64,000 nucleotides of DNA from Oscillospiraceae bacterium (lineage in GTDB: Bacteria; Bacillota; Clostridia; Oscillospirales; Ruminococcaceae). Below are positions 27,280 through 35,810 of this stretch, in pieces (within the stretch, counting starts at the first letter, position 1; each line of letters starts with the position of its first letter). Under the pieces are notes generated by a model. That model had not been told where the DNA came from. It made no database searches and was given only the letters and a program-made list of their open reading frames with translations. The position numbers and the translations under genes were made by a program. The stretch is taken from positions 39,340 to 103,339 of the forward strand of contig JAETSI010000001.1 in NCBI GenBank assembly GCA_021769725.1, given 5' to 3'.

Positions 27280-28496
27280 AAACAGGGATATACGGCGGAA
27301 GTTTCAATCCTGTCCACAACGGACACATTCATCTTGCGCTGACGGCTGCTGAGGAATTCGGGCTGGACAGGGTGTTTCTTATTCCTTCAAAGAAGTCTCC
27401 GCATCGTTCAAGCGATGAGTATGCTTCTGACGAGGACAGGCTGGAGATGCTCCGCCTTGCCTGCATGGTAAGCGATAAGCTTGATGTATGTTCTTATGAA
27501 CTTGAAAACGAGCGCATAAGTTATTCGGTTTATACCGTAAGATATTTCCGGGAACGCTTCCCCGATGACGAGCTTTTTCTTCTGATAGGGAGCGATATGC
27601 TTCTTTCTTTTGACAGTTGGTTCTGCTATGAGGAAATACTCGCCAATGCCGGTATTTGTGTGGTTTCAAGAAACAAGGGAGATCTTGAAGATCTTAGGAA
27701 AAAATGCAGAGAACTTGAAAAAATAGGAAAGATTTTTGTAAGCAGCTGTACTCCTGTAGAAATTTCTTCTACAGAAATCAGAAAAAAAATTGAAAAAAAT
27801 GAGAAATTCTCTTGCTATCTTGATGAAAATGTAGTACAATATATTATTATGAAAGAATTATATTCATTCAGAGGTGATAATAAATTGCATTATAATATCG
27901 GAGAAAAGAAAAAGTATCTTAAGGAGAATCTCTCGGCAAAAAGATATAATCATTCGCTGAATGTAGCGGCTGAGTGCAGAAAGCTTGCTCTGAAATACGG
28001 TGAAGATCCGGATAAGGCATATTTTGCCGGACTTCTTCATGATATATGCAAAGAACTGCCCGATGATGAGCAGAAAGCTCTCGTGGAAAATTGCAGCTTT
28101 ACGGTGTGCCGTGAGGAACTTGAAACAAGATCTCTTTGGCACGCAGTTGCCGGGGCCAGCTTTATAAAGACTGAATTCGGGGTTGAAGACATAGATATAC
28201 TCAATTCAGTAAGATTTCATACGGTAGGCAGAGCAGGAATGTCACGTCTGGAGGAGATTGTTTATCTTGGTGATCTTATTTCCGCAGACAGAAACTATAA
28301 GGATGTTGACAAAATGCGAAAGCTTTCATATACAAGCCTGAATGAGGCTATGTTGGAAGCATTTGCTTTTTCTGTTAAATCTGTTATTAAAAAGGGAGGA
28401 CTTGTTCCGATCTGTACCGCAGAAGGTTATAATTTTTACACAAGGCTTTATAAAGAAAATAAAAGCAGCAACAATCTGAAAAGAGGACTAAAATGA
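27276..28496 (+). CDS. nadD: Fusion of NadD nicotinate-nucleotide adenylyltransferase and YqeK HD-domain hydrolase
   Basis: Two enzymes in one 406-residue chain. Residues 1 to about 200 are NadD (GGSFNPVHNGHIHLA, LIGSDMLLSFDSW, EISSTEIRKKI), making NaAD from NaMN and ATP. Residues about 210-400 are a YqeK-type HD domain (YNHSLNVA, FAGLLHDICKEL, HTVGRAGMS, YLGDLISADR), a family whose members hydrolyse diadenosine tetraphosphate. In most Firmicutes nadD and yqeK are adjacent but separate; here the frame is continuous with no stop or frameshift. A weak internal ATG at about 27850-27890 precedes the HD part, so separate translation of YqeK is not excluded. Overlaps yhbY and the LCP gene by 4 bases each. 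Confidence 0.93.
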   Translation: MKTGIYGGSFNPVHNGHIHLALTAAEEFGLDRVFLIPSKKSPHRSSDEYASDEDRLEMLRLACMVSDKLDVCSYELENERISYSVYTVRYFRERFPDDELFLLIGSDMLLSFDSWFCYEEILANAGICVVSRNKGDLEDLRKKCRELEKIGKIFVSSCTPVEISSTEIRKKIEKNEKFSCYLDENVVQYIIMKELYSFRGDNKLHYNIGEKKKYLKENLSAKRYNHSLNVAAECRKLALKYGEDPDKAYFAGLLHDICKELPDDEQKALVENCSFTVCREELETRSLWHAVAGASFIKTEFGVEDIDILNSVRFHTVGRAGMSRLEEIVYLGDLISADRNYKDVDKMRKLSYTSLNEAMLEAFAFSVKSVIKKGGLVPICTAEGYNFYTRLYKENKSSNNLKRGLK

Positions 28497-30085
28497 ACGA
28501 GAATGAAAAAATTGAGGATATTTTAAATGATGTTTCAAAGTCTGAAAACAGACCTAAGCCGCTGAGAACTCTTAAAAGGGTCGATACCGGCAAAACAGCA
28601 GGAGGAGTTCAGGGAGCGTATCAAGGAAAACATGAAGCTGTGTCGTCCGGAGAATATCATGGTAAGTATGAAGCGCTTTCTGCCGGAGCGTATCACGGAA
28701 AACACGAAGCTGCGCCGTCCGGAGAGTATCACGGACATTATGGAAATGAAATGAAAGATTTGTCTTCTGCCGACAGAGATTATGATGATGTAGCTGTTCG
28801 CCGTAGAACTCCTCAGAACAAAGAAAACGTCAATTCGTCTAAGGGGAAAAAATCCAAAAAGGATATAATTATTAAAAGTGTTTCAGTTATTGCAAGTCTT
28901 GCTGTAATTATTTCACTGGTGCTCACGATGCCTATTATGTGGTGGGATAAAAAAGGTGTTAAGGAAAAAATCGGACTTTATACCTATCTGAAGCGAAAGC
29001 AGCCTGCTGTCAGCATTGAGGGTGAGCTTGATAAATCAAGCGACAAAGTAGAATTGGGAATTAATTCCGTTGCTCTGCCTGATGACTATGACGATGGTCT
29101 TGACTTTATGGAGCAGTGGATAGAGGGACAGTATACAGTGCTGTTTCTTGGCTTTGACGTTGACAGCCTGAATACAGACGTTATGTGGGTTTGTCAGTTT
29201 GATCTGAAAGGCGGAGCGCTGAATATCCTGCAAATTCCTAGAGATACGGCTGCTCCCGATTTCACCCAGTCAGCAAGCACAAAGTTTAATAGCATCTATT
29301 CCTGTGGCGATCCGCAGTATGAGGATGTGCCCATTCAGCGTGTTGTTGACGCAGTGCAGCAGAATTTCGGCATTCCCATTGATGCTTATATCACAACGTA
29401 TATTACCGATATCCCCGAAATGGTGGATATGGTGGGCGGAATCCCCATTACTCTTGACGAGCCTATCCTCTACGAGGGCGCAGGCTACAACGCCAAGGGC
29501 GAATATCAGGACGCAAAGATTATCCCCGCTGGCGATACTGTTCTTTCGGGCGAACAGGCGGAATGGTTCATCCGCTTCCGCTACGGCTGGGTTGAGGGTG
29601 ATATAGGACGTATGCAGAATCAACAGCGCTTCATGGCTGCGGCTATGAAAAAACTTATTGATATCAAGAATAACGAGGGCAAGGCAAAGCTTAAATCGTA
29701 TATCGATGAGGTTATGGACAAGGAGCTTATTGCCACGGATATGATGGTGGTTGATATTGCACGTCTTGCCGACTTCTGCGGTACCCTTTCAATGGAAAAT
29801 ATCCATGTTCATATGCTTCCGGGAGAAGCGACTCCGAATGATGATCTTTATGTGGGTTTTGACGGTAATGCATATTCCATTTATTCAATCCATAAGCAGG
29901 AGACTATCGACCTTCTTAACAAATATTTCAGACCATATCAGAATCCTCTGACGGGCAACGGTGACACGGCTATCGTTGAATATTATACAGATCATCATTA
30001 TAATAATTATGATGAAAAAACAAATGACTTTGAAACGCTGCTGGATGGAGATGCCCCGGCACAAAACCCGAATTGGCCGAAGTAA
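28493..30085 (+). CDS. LytR-CpsA-Psr family cell-wall ligase with cytoplasmic tandem repeats
   Basis: LCP proteins attach wall polymers (teichoic acid or capsule type) from lipid carriers to peptidoglycan. The 530-residue protein starts with a cytoplasmic region containing a 12-residue repeat (GxYxGKxEAxxS, about residues 41-85). A single membrane helix follows (about 123-145, IIIKSVSVIASLAVIISLVL), then the extracellular LCP catalytic domain (about 210-450: VLFLGFDV, LQIPRDT, SGEQAEWFIRFRYG, GDIGRMQNQQRFM). Between about 29320 and 29530 proline is encoded mostly as CCC, unlike the flanks. ATGA overlap with the nadD-yqeK fusion. Confidence 0.92.
   Translation: MNENEKIEDILNDVSKSENRPKPLRTLKRVDTGKTAGGVQGAYQGKHEAVSSGEYHGKYEALSAGAYHGKHEAAPSGEYHGHYGNEMKDLSSADRDYDDVAVRRRTPQNKENVNSSKGKKSKKDIIIKSVSVIASLAVIISLVLTMPIMWWDKKGVKEKIGLYTYLKRKQPAVSIEGELDKSSDKVELGINSVALPDDYDDGLDFMEQWIEGQYTVLFLGFDVDSLNTDVMWVCQFDLKGGALNILQIPRDTAAPDFTQSASTKFNSIYSCGDPQYEDVPIQRVVDAVQQNFGIPIDAYITTYITDIPEMVDMVGGIPITLDEPILYEGAGYNAKGEYQDAKIIPAGDTVLSGEQAEWFIRFRYGWVEGDIGRMQNQQRFMAAAMKKLIDIKNNEGKAKLKSYIDEVMDKELIATDMMVVDIARLADFCGTLSMENIHVHMLPGEATPNDDLYVGFDGNAYSIYSIHKQETIDLLNKYFRPYQNPLTGNGDTAIVEYYTDHHYNNYDEKTNDFETLLDGDAPAQNPNWPK
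28613..28748 (+). repeat. 36-bp tandem coding repeat, 3.7 copies
   Basis: Units begin at 28613, 28649, 28685 and 28721 with exact 36-base period. Units 1 and 3 resemble each other more than units 2 and 4, suggesting a 72-base duplication. All are in frame within the LCP gene and encode 12-residue blocks rich in Tyr, His, Lys and Glu. Confidence 0.9.
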
Positions 30086-30117
30086 AGCAGACGAAATAAC
30101 GAAAGGATGAAATATAA

Positions 30118-30483
30118 ATGTCTCAACAGGAAAAACTTGAACTTATCATAAAGACTCTTGACAGCAAGAGAGGCGAAGATATACAGGCTATAAAAATTGC
30201 TGATCTGACTATTCTTGCAGATTATTTCGTTATTGTAAACGGAACAAGCAATACTCATGCGAGAACGCTTGCAGATGAAGTTGAATTCCAGCTTACTCAG
30301 AAAGGCGAAGAGCCGCTGAGACGTGAAGCTGATACAGGAAATACCTGGATAGTTCTTGATTACGGTGATATTATTATTCACATTTTCTATAAGGATACCA
30401 GAAACTTCTATAAGTTGGAAGGTCTGTGGGCTGACGGTGAACAGATCGACATCAGCAATATGATAATCAAGGAGAACGAATGA
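30118..30483 (+). CDS. rsfS: Ribosomal silencing factor RsfS
   Basis: Binds L14 and blocks subunit joining under starvation. The 121-residue protein has the family core ADLTILADYFVIVNGTSNTHAR, EADTGNTWIVLDYGDIIIHIF and RNFYKLEGLWAD. It belongs to the conserved nadD-yqeK-lcp-rsfS order of Firmicutes. Ends in an ATGA overlap with the next gene. Confidence 0.95.
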   Translation: MSQQEKLELIIKTLDSKRGEDIQAIKIADLTILADYFVIVNGTSNTHARTLADEVEFQLTQKGEEPLRREADTGNTWIVLDYGDIIIHIFYKDTRNFYKLEGLWADGEQIDISNMIIKENE

Positions 30484-30836
30484 TGAATGTAAATAATCAA
30501 AAGGGAATGACGATAGGCATTGCAGTAGGAATTTATCAGATAATCAAGCTTATTCTCAATATGATACTGGGAGGAAGTCTTGATGTACTCACTTTGCTTA
30601 TCGGAGCAGCCGCTTTTATTCTGGCGATAACCGGAATCAAATACGGAAATTATGCTGTTGCAGCCGTTCTTGCATTGATCGCACTTGTGCATCTTCCGGA
30701 TAATATCTCGAATATAGGCAATAACTGGATCTATCTTATTGAGGGAATAGTTGACATTGGAGCTGCTGTAGTTCTTTGTACAAGCTCTGACGTAAAGGAA
30801 CAGTTTTCTAAGGGATTGGATGAAATAGGCAAATAA
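30480..30836 (+). CDS. Small multi-pass membrane protein of unknown function
   Basis: 118 residues with about four hydrophobic helices (about 10-28, 34-50, 57-74 and 84-101) and a short charged C-terminus (SSDVKEQFSKGLDEIGK). I recognise no catalytic motif. AAGGAG precedes the ATG, and it overlaps the rsfS stop by 4 bases, so it is a real translated gene of this operon, placed between rsfS and leuS. Confidence 0.75.
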   Translation: MMNVNNQKGMTIGIAVGIYQIIKLILNMILGGSLDVLTLLIGAAAFILAITGIKYGNYAVAAVLALIALVHLPDNISNIGNNWIYLIEGIVDIGAAVVLCTSSDVKEQFSKGLDEIGK

Positions 30837-30854
30837 AGCAAAGGAATGGTAAAA

Positions 30855-33260
30855 ATGAGCAGATATGATTATAAATCCGTTGAAAAAAAATGGCAGAAAT
30901 ACTGGGAGGATCACGATAGTTTCAAGGCTGTGAACGACAGCAGCAGGAAGAAATTCTATGCTCTTGTAGAGTTCCCCTATCCGTCAGGACACGGTATGCA
31001 CGTAGGTCATATAAAGGCTTACTCCGGACTGGAAGTAGTATCAAGAAAGAGACGCCTTGAAGGATACAATGTACTGTTTCCCATCGGATTTGACGCATAC
31101 GGACTTCCTACCGAAAATACCGCTATAAAGGAAAATATACACCCTCGTATCGTAACGGACAGGAATATTGAGAAATTCACAAATCAGCTTAAGACTGTGG
31201 GATTTTCTTTCGACTGGTCAAGGGTTATAGATACTACTGAAGAGGGATATTACAAGTGGACTCAGTGGATATTCCTCAAAATGTTTGAAAACGGTCTTGT
31301 TTTCCGTGACAAGACATCAGTAAATTATTGTCCGAGCTGTAAGGTAGTACTTTCCAATGAGGATTCGCAGGGCGGCAAATGCGATATCTGTCACAGCGAT
31401 ATCGTGCAGAAAACCAAGGAAGTATGGTATCTCCGCATAACAGAATATGCTGATAAATTGCTTCAGGGACTTGAAGAAGTCGATTATCTTCCGAATGTAA
31501 AGCTTCAGCAGCAGAACTGGATAGGAAAATCAACAGGAGCTTTCGTTGATTTCAACATAAAGGAATGTGACGAAAAGCTCCGCATATATACAACACGTCC
31601 GGACACTCTTTACGGCGTGACATTTATGGTAATTGCTCCGGAGCACCCTATTATTGAGAAGTACAGGGATAGTATCACGAATTATGCCGATCTTGAAGCT
31701 TACAAGGCAGAATGTGCCAAGAAGAGCGAATTTGAGAGAACTCAGCTTGTAAAGGATAAGACAGGCGTTAAAATCGAGGGTCTGACAGCGGTAAATCCTG
31801 TTACAGGCAAAGAAATTCCGATCTACATTGCCGATTACGTAATGATGGGTTACGGTACAGGCGCTATAATGGCGGTTCCGGCTCACGATACGAGAGACTA
31901 CGATTTTGCAAAGAAATTCGGTATTGATATTATCGAAGTCATCAAAGGCGGAGATATCTCGAAGGAAGCTTACACCGGAGAGGGGGAATTGGTGAATTCC
32001 GGCGAACTTAACGGTATCAGCAACAAGAAGGATGCCATTGAAAAAGCTTTGGAGATTCTTGGCAGACTGGGCTGCGGAGAAAAGGGCGTTCAGTACAAGA
32101 TGAAGGACTGGGCATTCAACCGTCAGCGCTATTGGGGAGAGCCTATCCCGATCGTTCACTGTCCTGACTGCGGAATGGTTGCCGTTCCCTATGAAGAGCT
32201 GCCGCTCAGACTTCCTGCTGTAGAGAATTTTGAGCCGGGAACAGACGGTGAAAGTCCTCTTGCCAAGATCGACAGTTTTGTGAAATGCAAGTGCCCGAAG
32301 TGCGGAAAGGATGCCAGACGTGAAACAGATACCATGCCGCAGTGGGCAGGCTCTTCATGGTATTTCCTGCGCTATTGTGATCCACATAACGATCAGCAGT
32401 TTGCTTCAAGGGAAGCTCTTGAATACTGGATGCCCGTTGACTGGTACAACGGAGGTATGGAGCACGTTACAAGACATATGATTTACAGCCGTTTCTGGCA
32501 TAAATTTCTCTACGATCAGGGATATGTAAATACATCGGAGCCATATGCAAAGAGAACTGCACAGGGACTCATACTCGGCCCGGACGGCGAAAAGATGTCT
32601 AAGTCCAGAGGAAATGTTATTGACCCTAATGATGTGGTTGACGAGTATGGCGCAGATGTTCTCAGACTTTATGTTCTCTTTATGGGCGATTATGAGAAAG
32701 CAGCTCCATGGAGCGAATCAAGCATCAAGGGATGCAAGCGTTTCATCGACAGAGTATGGGGATTACAGGACATTCTCACTGACGGCGACAGCTATAGTGA
32801 CGCTCTCAGCTCCAAATTCCATAAGACCGTGAAGAAGGTTACAGAGGATATAGAGGCAATGAAGTTCAATACGGCAATTGCTGCAATGATGACGCTTATC
32901 AACGATATTTATGCAGCCGGCAGCATCAACATGACGGAACTGCGCACTTTCTGCATCATGCTCAATCCTTTTGCTCCGCACATTACTGAAGAAATATTCA
33001 ACAATAATTTTGGGCAGATCCTCAGTGAGCAGAAGTGGGTGACATTTGACGAAGCTCTCTGTAAGGATGAAACCATAGAGATAGTTGTTCAGGTCAACGG
33101 CAAGCTGAAAGCAAAATTGAATATCGTGCCCGATTCGGACAAGGAATCAGTGATCGCAGCGGCAATGTCAAATGAGAAAGTAAAAGAATCTGTTGACGGC
33201 AAGAATATCATTAAACAGATATATGTACCAAATAAACTTGTTAATATTGTTGCAAAATAA
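30855..33260 (+). CDS. leuS: Leucyl-tRNA synthetase
   Basis: Class I aminoacyl-tRNA synthetase, 801 residues, normal bacterial length. HIGH-type motif PYPSGHGMHVGH near residue 42, CP1 editing domain (about 220-400, with TTRPDTLYGVTF and GTGAIMAVPAHDTRD), an inserted Cys-pair segment (CPDCG...CKCPKCG), the KMSKS motif (GEKMSKSRGNVI, about 577) and an anticodon-binding C-terminus. ATG 30855 (MSRYDYK) is 9 nt after AAGGA; the ATG at 30846 overlaps that site. Confidence 0.97.
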   Translation: MSRYDYKSVEKKWQKYWEDHDSFKAVNDSSRKKFYALVEFPYPSGHGMHVGHIKAYSGLEVVSRKRRLEGYNVLFPIGFDAYGLPTENTAIKENIHPRIVTDRNIEKFTNQLKTVGFSFDWSRVIDTTEEGYYKWTQWIFLKMFENGLVFRDKTSVNYCPSCKVVLSNEDSQGGKCDICHSDIVQKTKEVWYLRITEYADKLLQGLEEVDYLPNVKLQQQNWIGKSTGAFVDFNIKECDEKLRIYTTRPDTLYGVTFMVIAPEHPIIEKYRDSITNYADLEAYKAECAKKSEFERTQLVKDKTGVKIEGLTAVNPVTGKEIPIYIADYVMMGYGTGAIMAVPAHDTRDYDFAKKFGIDIIEVIKGGDISKEAYTGEGELVNSGELNGISNKKDAIEKALEILGRLGCGEKGVQYKMKDWAFNRQRYWGEPIPIVHCPDCGMVAVPYEELPLRLPAVENFEPGTDGESPLAKIDSFVKCKCPKCGKDARRETDTMPQWAGSSWYFLRYCDPHNDQQFASREALEYWMPVDWYNGGMEHVTRHMIYSRFWHKFLYDQGYVNTSEPYAKRTAQGLILGPDGEKMSKSRGNVIDPNDVVDEYGADVLRLYVLFMGDYEKAAPWSESSIKGCKRFIDRVWGLQDILTDGDSYSDALSSKFHKTVKKVTEDIEAMKFNTAIAAMMTLINDIYAAGSINMTELRTFCIMLNPFAPHITEEIFNNNFGQILSEQKWVTFDEALCKDETIEIVVQVNGKLKAKLNIVPDSDKESVIAAAMSNEKVKESVDGKNIIKQIYVPNKLVNIVAK

Positions 33261-33287
33261 CGAAATTTTAAAGTCTGGAAAAAAGCC

Positions 33288-33316
33288 TTGACAATTAAAG
33301 AAAACTATGATAAAAT
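33288..33316 (+). promoter_or_regulatory. Sigma-A promoter of rpsU
   Basis: TTGACA (33288-33293), 17-nt spacer, TAAAAT (33311-33316). Transcription should begin near 33322. Confidence 0.8.
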
Positions 33317-33321
33317 AATAT

Positions 33322-33440
33322 TATATTATTTTTGAGTATATCTGCTGTCTTTCAGGGTATATGCTGACTGGCGTCCTTCGGGATGATTAGTATAGAGCTC
33401 GGAAGCGATTCCGGGAAACCTCTGAATAAGGGAGGGAAAG
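33322..33440 (+). ncRNA. Structured leader of rpsU, candidate autoregulatory RNA
   Basis: About 120 nt that fold into consecutive hairpins: a first stem TATATC..CTG / CAG..GGTATA; a stem around a UUCG tetraloop (CGTCC TTCG GGATG, about 33372-33385); a 7-bp stem closed by a GCGA (GNRA) tetraloop (CTCGGAA 33398-33404 with TTCCGGG 33409-33415); and CCTC (33419-33422) that can pair with GAGG (33432-33435) of the Shine-Dalgarno. Function is inferred from position and foldability. Confidence 0.5.
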
Positions 33441-33444
33441 TTAA

Positions 33445-33618
33445 GTGGCAGAAGTTCGTGTTGGTAAAAACGAGTCTTTGGATACAGCTCTTAAAAGATT
33501 TAAGAGATCATGTGCAAAGGATGGCGTTATCGCTGAGGTTCGCAAGAGAGAACATTACGAAAAGCCTTCTGTAAAGCGCAAGAAGAAGTCTGAAGCAGCT
33601 CGTAAGCGCAAGTATTGA
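33445..33618 (+). CDS. rpsU: 30S ribosomal protein S21
   Basis: 57-residue basic protein beginning [20 protein letters not shown] and ending in the Lys/Arg-rich tail [12 protein letters not shown], the S21 pattern. GTG start with GGGAGGG 9-14 nt upstream. It acts late in 30S assembly and helps Shine-Dalgarno pairing (family knowledge). Too short for most length cut-offs; a longer open frame overlapping it in another phase is spurious. Confidence 0.95.
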   Translation: MAEVRVGKNESLDTALKRFKRSCAKDGVIAEVRKREHYEKPSVKRKKKSEAARKRKY

Positions 33619-33640
33619 TCTTGCAGACTGATCGTGCTGA

Positions 33641-33670
33641 TAAAAGCGGACCCGGAGGGTTCGCTTTTTC
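33641..33670 (+). terminator. Terminator after rpsU
   Basis: Nine-bp stem AGCGGACCC / GGGTTCGCT (33645-33653 with 33657-33665, one G-U), 3-nt loop, then TTTTTC. Confidence 0.88.
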
Positions 33671-33715
33671 ATTTATATTTTAATATACTGATATTTTGCA
33701 GATCTTGGAGGTATT

Positions 33716-34222
33716 ATGGGATCAATAATTACGGGTGCATTCCGGCGGGTAACTGATATAACACCGGATATCCTCAAAAGGTTGGGAATCAGGGGACTTA
33801 TCCTCGATCTTGACAATACGCTGACTACTCATGATAATCCTGTTCCCGGCGAGGGCGTTCTTGACTGGCTTGAGCTAATGAAAAAAAGCGGCATAAAGCT
33901 GATGATAGTTTCAAATAATCATCCTCCGAGAGTCAGACCGTTTGCGGATATGCTGGGGCTGGAATTCGTCAGTGATGGAAAAAAGCCGCTTACAAAGGGA
34001 TTCCGAGAGGCAAAAGCTAAAATGAAACTCCCGAAAAAAAGCATAGCTGCTGTGGGGGATCAGATATATACGGATGTTCTCGGAGCAGTGCTTTTCGGTA
34101 TAAAAATGCTTTATGTTGAACCTATCGAACATGAGAAAACAACATTTTTCAAGGTGAAGAGAAAGTGCGAAAAGCCGTTTCTTCCAAGAAAATACTATAA
34201 TGAACAGGAGAAAAATCAATGA
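33716..34222 (+). CDS. yqeG: YqeG-family HAD phosphatase (subclass IIIA)
   Basis: 168-residue HAD hydrolase: nucleophile motif LILDLDNTLT (about 28-37), motif II LMIVSNN, and motif III lysine and acidic residues in KPLTKGF and VGDQIYTDVLGA. Related to phosphatidylglycerophosphate phosphatases; the substrate here is not established. ATG behind TTGGAGG; stop overlaps aroQ by 4 bases. Confidence 0.9.
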   Translation: MGSIITGAFRRVTDITPDILKRLGIRGLILDLDNTLTTHDNPVPGEGVLDWLELMKKSGIKLMIVSNNHPPRVRPFADMLGLEFVSDGKKPLTKGFREAKAKMKLPKKSIAAVGDQIYTDVLGAVLFGIKMLYVEPIEHEKTTFFKVKRKCEKPFLPRKYYNEQEKNQ

Positions 34223-34650
34223 TAAAAAAAATACTTGTAATTCATGGTCCGAATCTCAATCTGCTCGGTGAGCGTGAACCGGGAATTTACGGCAGCGATT
34301 CAATTGACAATCTTAACAGCAGTATTATTGACCGTGCAAAAGATCAGGGATTGGAGTGCGAGATATTTCAGTCCAATCATGAGGGCGCTATCATAGACAA
34401 GCTTCATGCAGCCAGAAATTCTTTTGACGGCGTTGTTATCAATGCCGGAGCATATACTCATTACAGCTATGCTATCAGGGATGCTATCGCCGCTGTGAAG
34501 ATTCCATGCATTGAAGTACATATCAGCAATGTTTTTGCAAGGGATGAATTTCGTTCAAAGTCAGTGATTGCTCCTGTATGCAAGGGAAGTATAAGCGGCT
34601 TTGGTTTCGGCAGCTACTTCCTTGCCATACAGGCGCTTGCAGAGATGTGA
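34219..34650 (+). CDS. aroQ: 3-dehydroquinate dehydratase, type II
   Basis: Third step of the shikimate pathway, dodecameric type II enzyme. The 143-residue protein has the signature IHGPNLNLLGEREPGIYG, the QSNHEGAIID loop, NAGAYTHYSYAI and EVHISNVFARDEFR. Coupled to yqeG and followed by a peptidase gene 10 nt later. Confidence 0.96.
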   Translation: MIKKILVIHGPNLNLLGEREPGIYGSDSIDNLNSSIIDRAKDQGLECEIFQSNHEGAIIDKLHAARNSFDGVVINAGAYTHYSYAIRDAIAAVKIPCIEVHISNVFARDEFRSKSVIAPVCKGSISGFGFGSYFLAIQALAEM

Positions 34651-34660
34651 GGTGTGAAGT

Positions 34661-35725
34661 TTGACACGATTTGAGAAGCTTTTTCGGGAAATAAATACCA
34701 ATTGCGCCCTTATAACGTCGGATATAAACAGACGGTATTTCACAGGTATGAAGTCCTCTGCCGGATTTGTTCTTGCGTTTCCTGAAAAGTCGTATCTTCT
34801 GGTAGACTTCCGCTATATTGAAAAAGCTCGCAGAACTGTTTTGGATGCAGAGGTTATTGAACTAAAAAAGTTTTATCCGCAAGTCAGACAGCTGCTGAAA
34901 AAACATGGAGCGTCCAGGGTATCTATTGAGTCTGAAACATTGACTGTAAAGCTGTTTAACAGCTATAAGCATCTTTTTCAGGAGATTGAATTTGACAGTT
35001 CCGATGATCTCAGCAATGCTATACAGAAGCTCAGAATGACAAAGGATGGCGATGAGATCGCTTGTATCAGAAAGGCACAGGAAATTGCCGAAACAGCTTA
35101 TGAGAAACTACTTCCGTTTATCAGAGTCGGCGTGACAGAGCGTGAGATCGCACTGGAACTGAATCGTCTGATGTTTGCGCACGGAGCGGAAGATCTTTCG
35201 TTTGATACGATCGTACTTTCAGGAGTAAATACGTCAATGCCGCATGGAGTTCCTTCAGATAAAAAAGTTGCAGAAGGAGAATTCGTTCTCATGGATTTTG
35301 GGGCTGTCTGGAACGGCTATCACAGCGACATGACCAGAACGGTCTGCGTTGGAAAGCCGTCGGAGGAAATGGAGAAAGTTTACAATATTGTCCTTGAGGC
35401 ACAGCTTGCCGGAATCAATGCAGCAAAGCCGGGTATTACCGGTGCGGAACTGGACAATGTCTCCCGTGAGATAATTGAAAAAGCCGGTTACGGTGAATAT
35501 TTTGGTCATTCACTGGGACACGGCGTCGGAATGGAAATCCACGAATCTCCGAACGCTTCTCCCGGATATAAGTTTCCTCTGAACGAAAAATCTGTTATTA
35601 CAGTTGAACCTGGCATATATCTGGCAGGAAAATTTGGAGTTCGTATTGAAGATTTTGTCATTTTGACCGAAAATGGATGCGAAAATCTGACAAAATGTGC
35701 AAAAAAGTTAATATCTTTGAATTAA
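34661..35725 (+). CDS. Xaa-Pro aminopeptidase/dipeptidase, M24 family
   Basis: Metallopeptidase removing residues next to proline. At 354 residues it has a creatinase-like N-domain (1 to about 125) and a pita-bread domain with the metal ligands visible in DFGAVWNGYHSDMTRT, SLGHGVGMEIHE, ITVEPGIYL and GVRIEDF. TTG start at 34661 with GAGGTG 6 nt upstream. Position aroQ-pepP-efp is common in Firmicutes. Confidence 0.93.
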   Translation: MTRFEKLFREINTNCALITSDINRRYFTGMKSSAGFVLAFPEKSYLLVDFRYIEKARRTVLDAEVIELKKFYPQVRQLLKKHGASRVSIESETLTVKLFNSYKHLFQEIEFDSSDDLSNAIQKLRMTKDGDEIACIRKAQEIAETAYEKLLPFIRVGVTEREIALELNRLMFAHGAEDLSFDTIVLSGVNTSMPHGVPSDKKVAEGEFVLMDFGAVWNGYHSDMTRTVCVGKPSEEMEKVYNIVLEAQLAGINAAKPGITGAELDNVSREIIEKAGYGEYFGHSLGHGVGMEIHESPNASPGYKFPLNEKSVITVEPGIYLAGKFGVRIEDFVILTENGCENLTKCAKKLISLN

Positions 35726-35739
35726 TATCATTTAGGGTA

Positions 35740-35768
35740 TTGCAAAAAATAAAAAAATGTGGTAAAAT
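35740..35768 (+). promoter_or_regulatory. Sigma-A promoter of efp
   Basis: TTGCAA (35740-35745), 17-nt spacer, TAAAAT (35763-35768), about 40 nt upstream of the efp ATG. Confidence 0.65.
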
Positions 35769-35810
35769 ACAAATATATTATTATAGTCTAATTATACGGA
35801 GGTATTTCTA

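Noticed and set aside
28613..28748. Regular 36-base repeats resembling CRISPR repeats
   Set aside because: The units are contiguous, without spacers, and keep the reading frame of the LCP gene; no cas genes are near.
33383..33574. 62-codon frame overlapping rpsU
   Set aside because: It begins inside the structured leader without a ribosome binding site and is out of phase with the clear S21 sequence.
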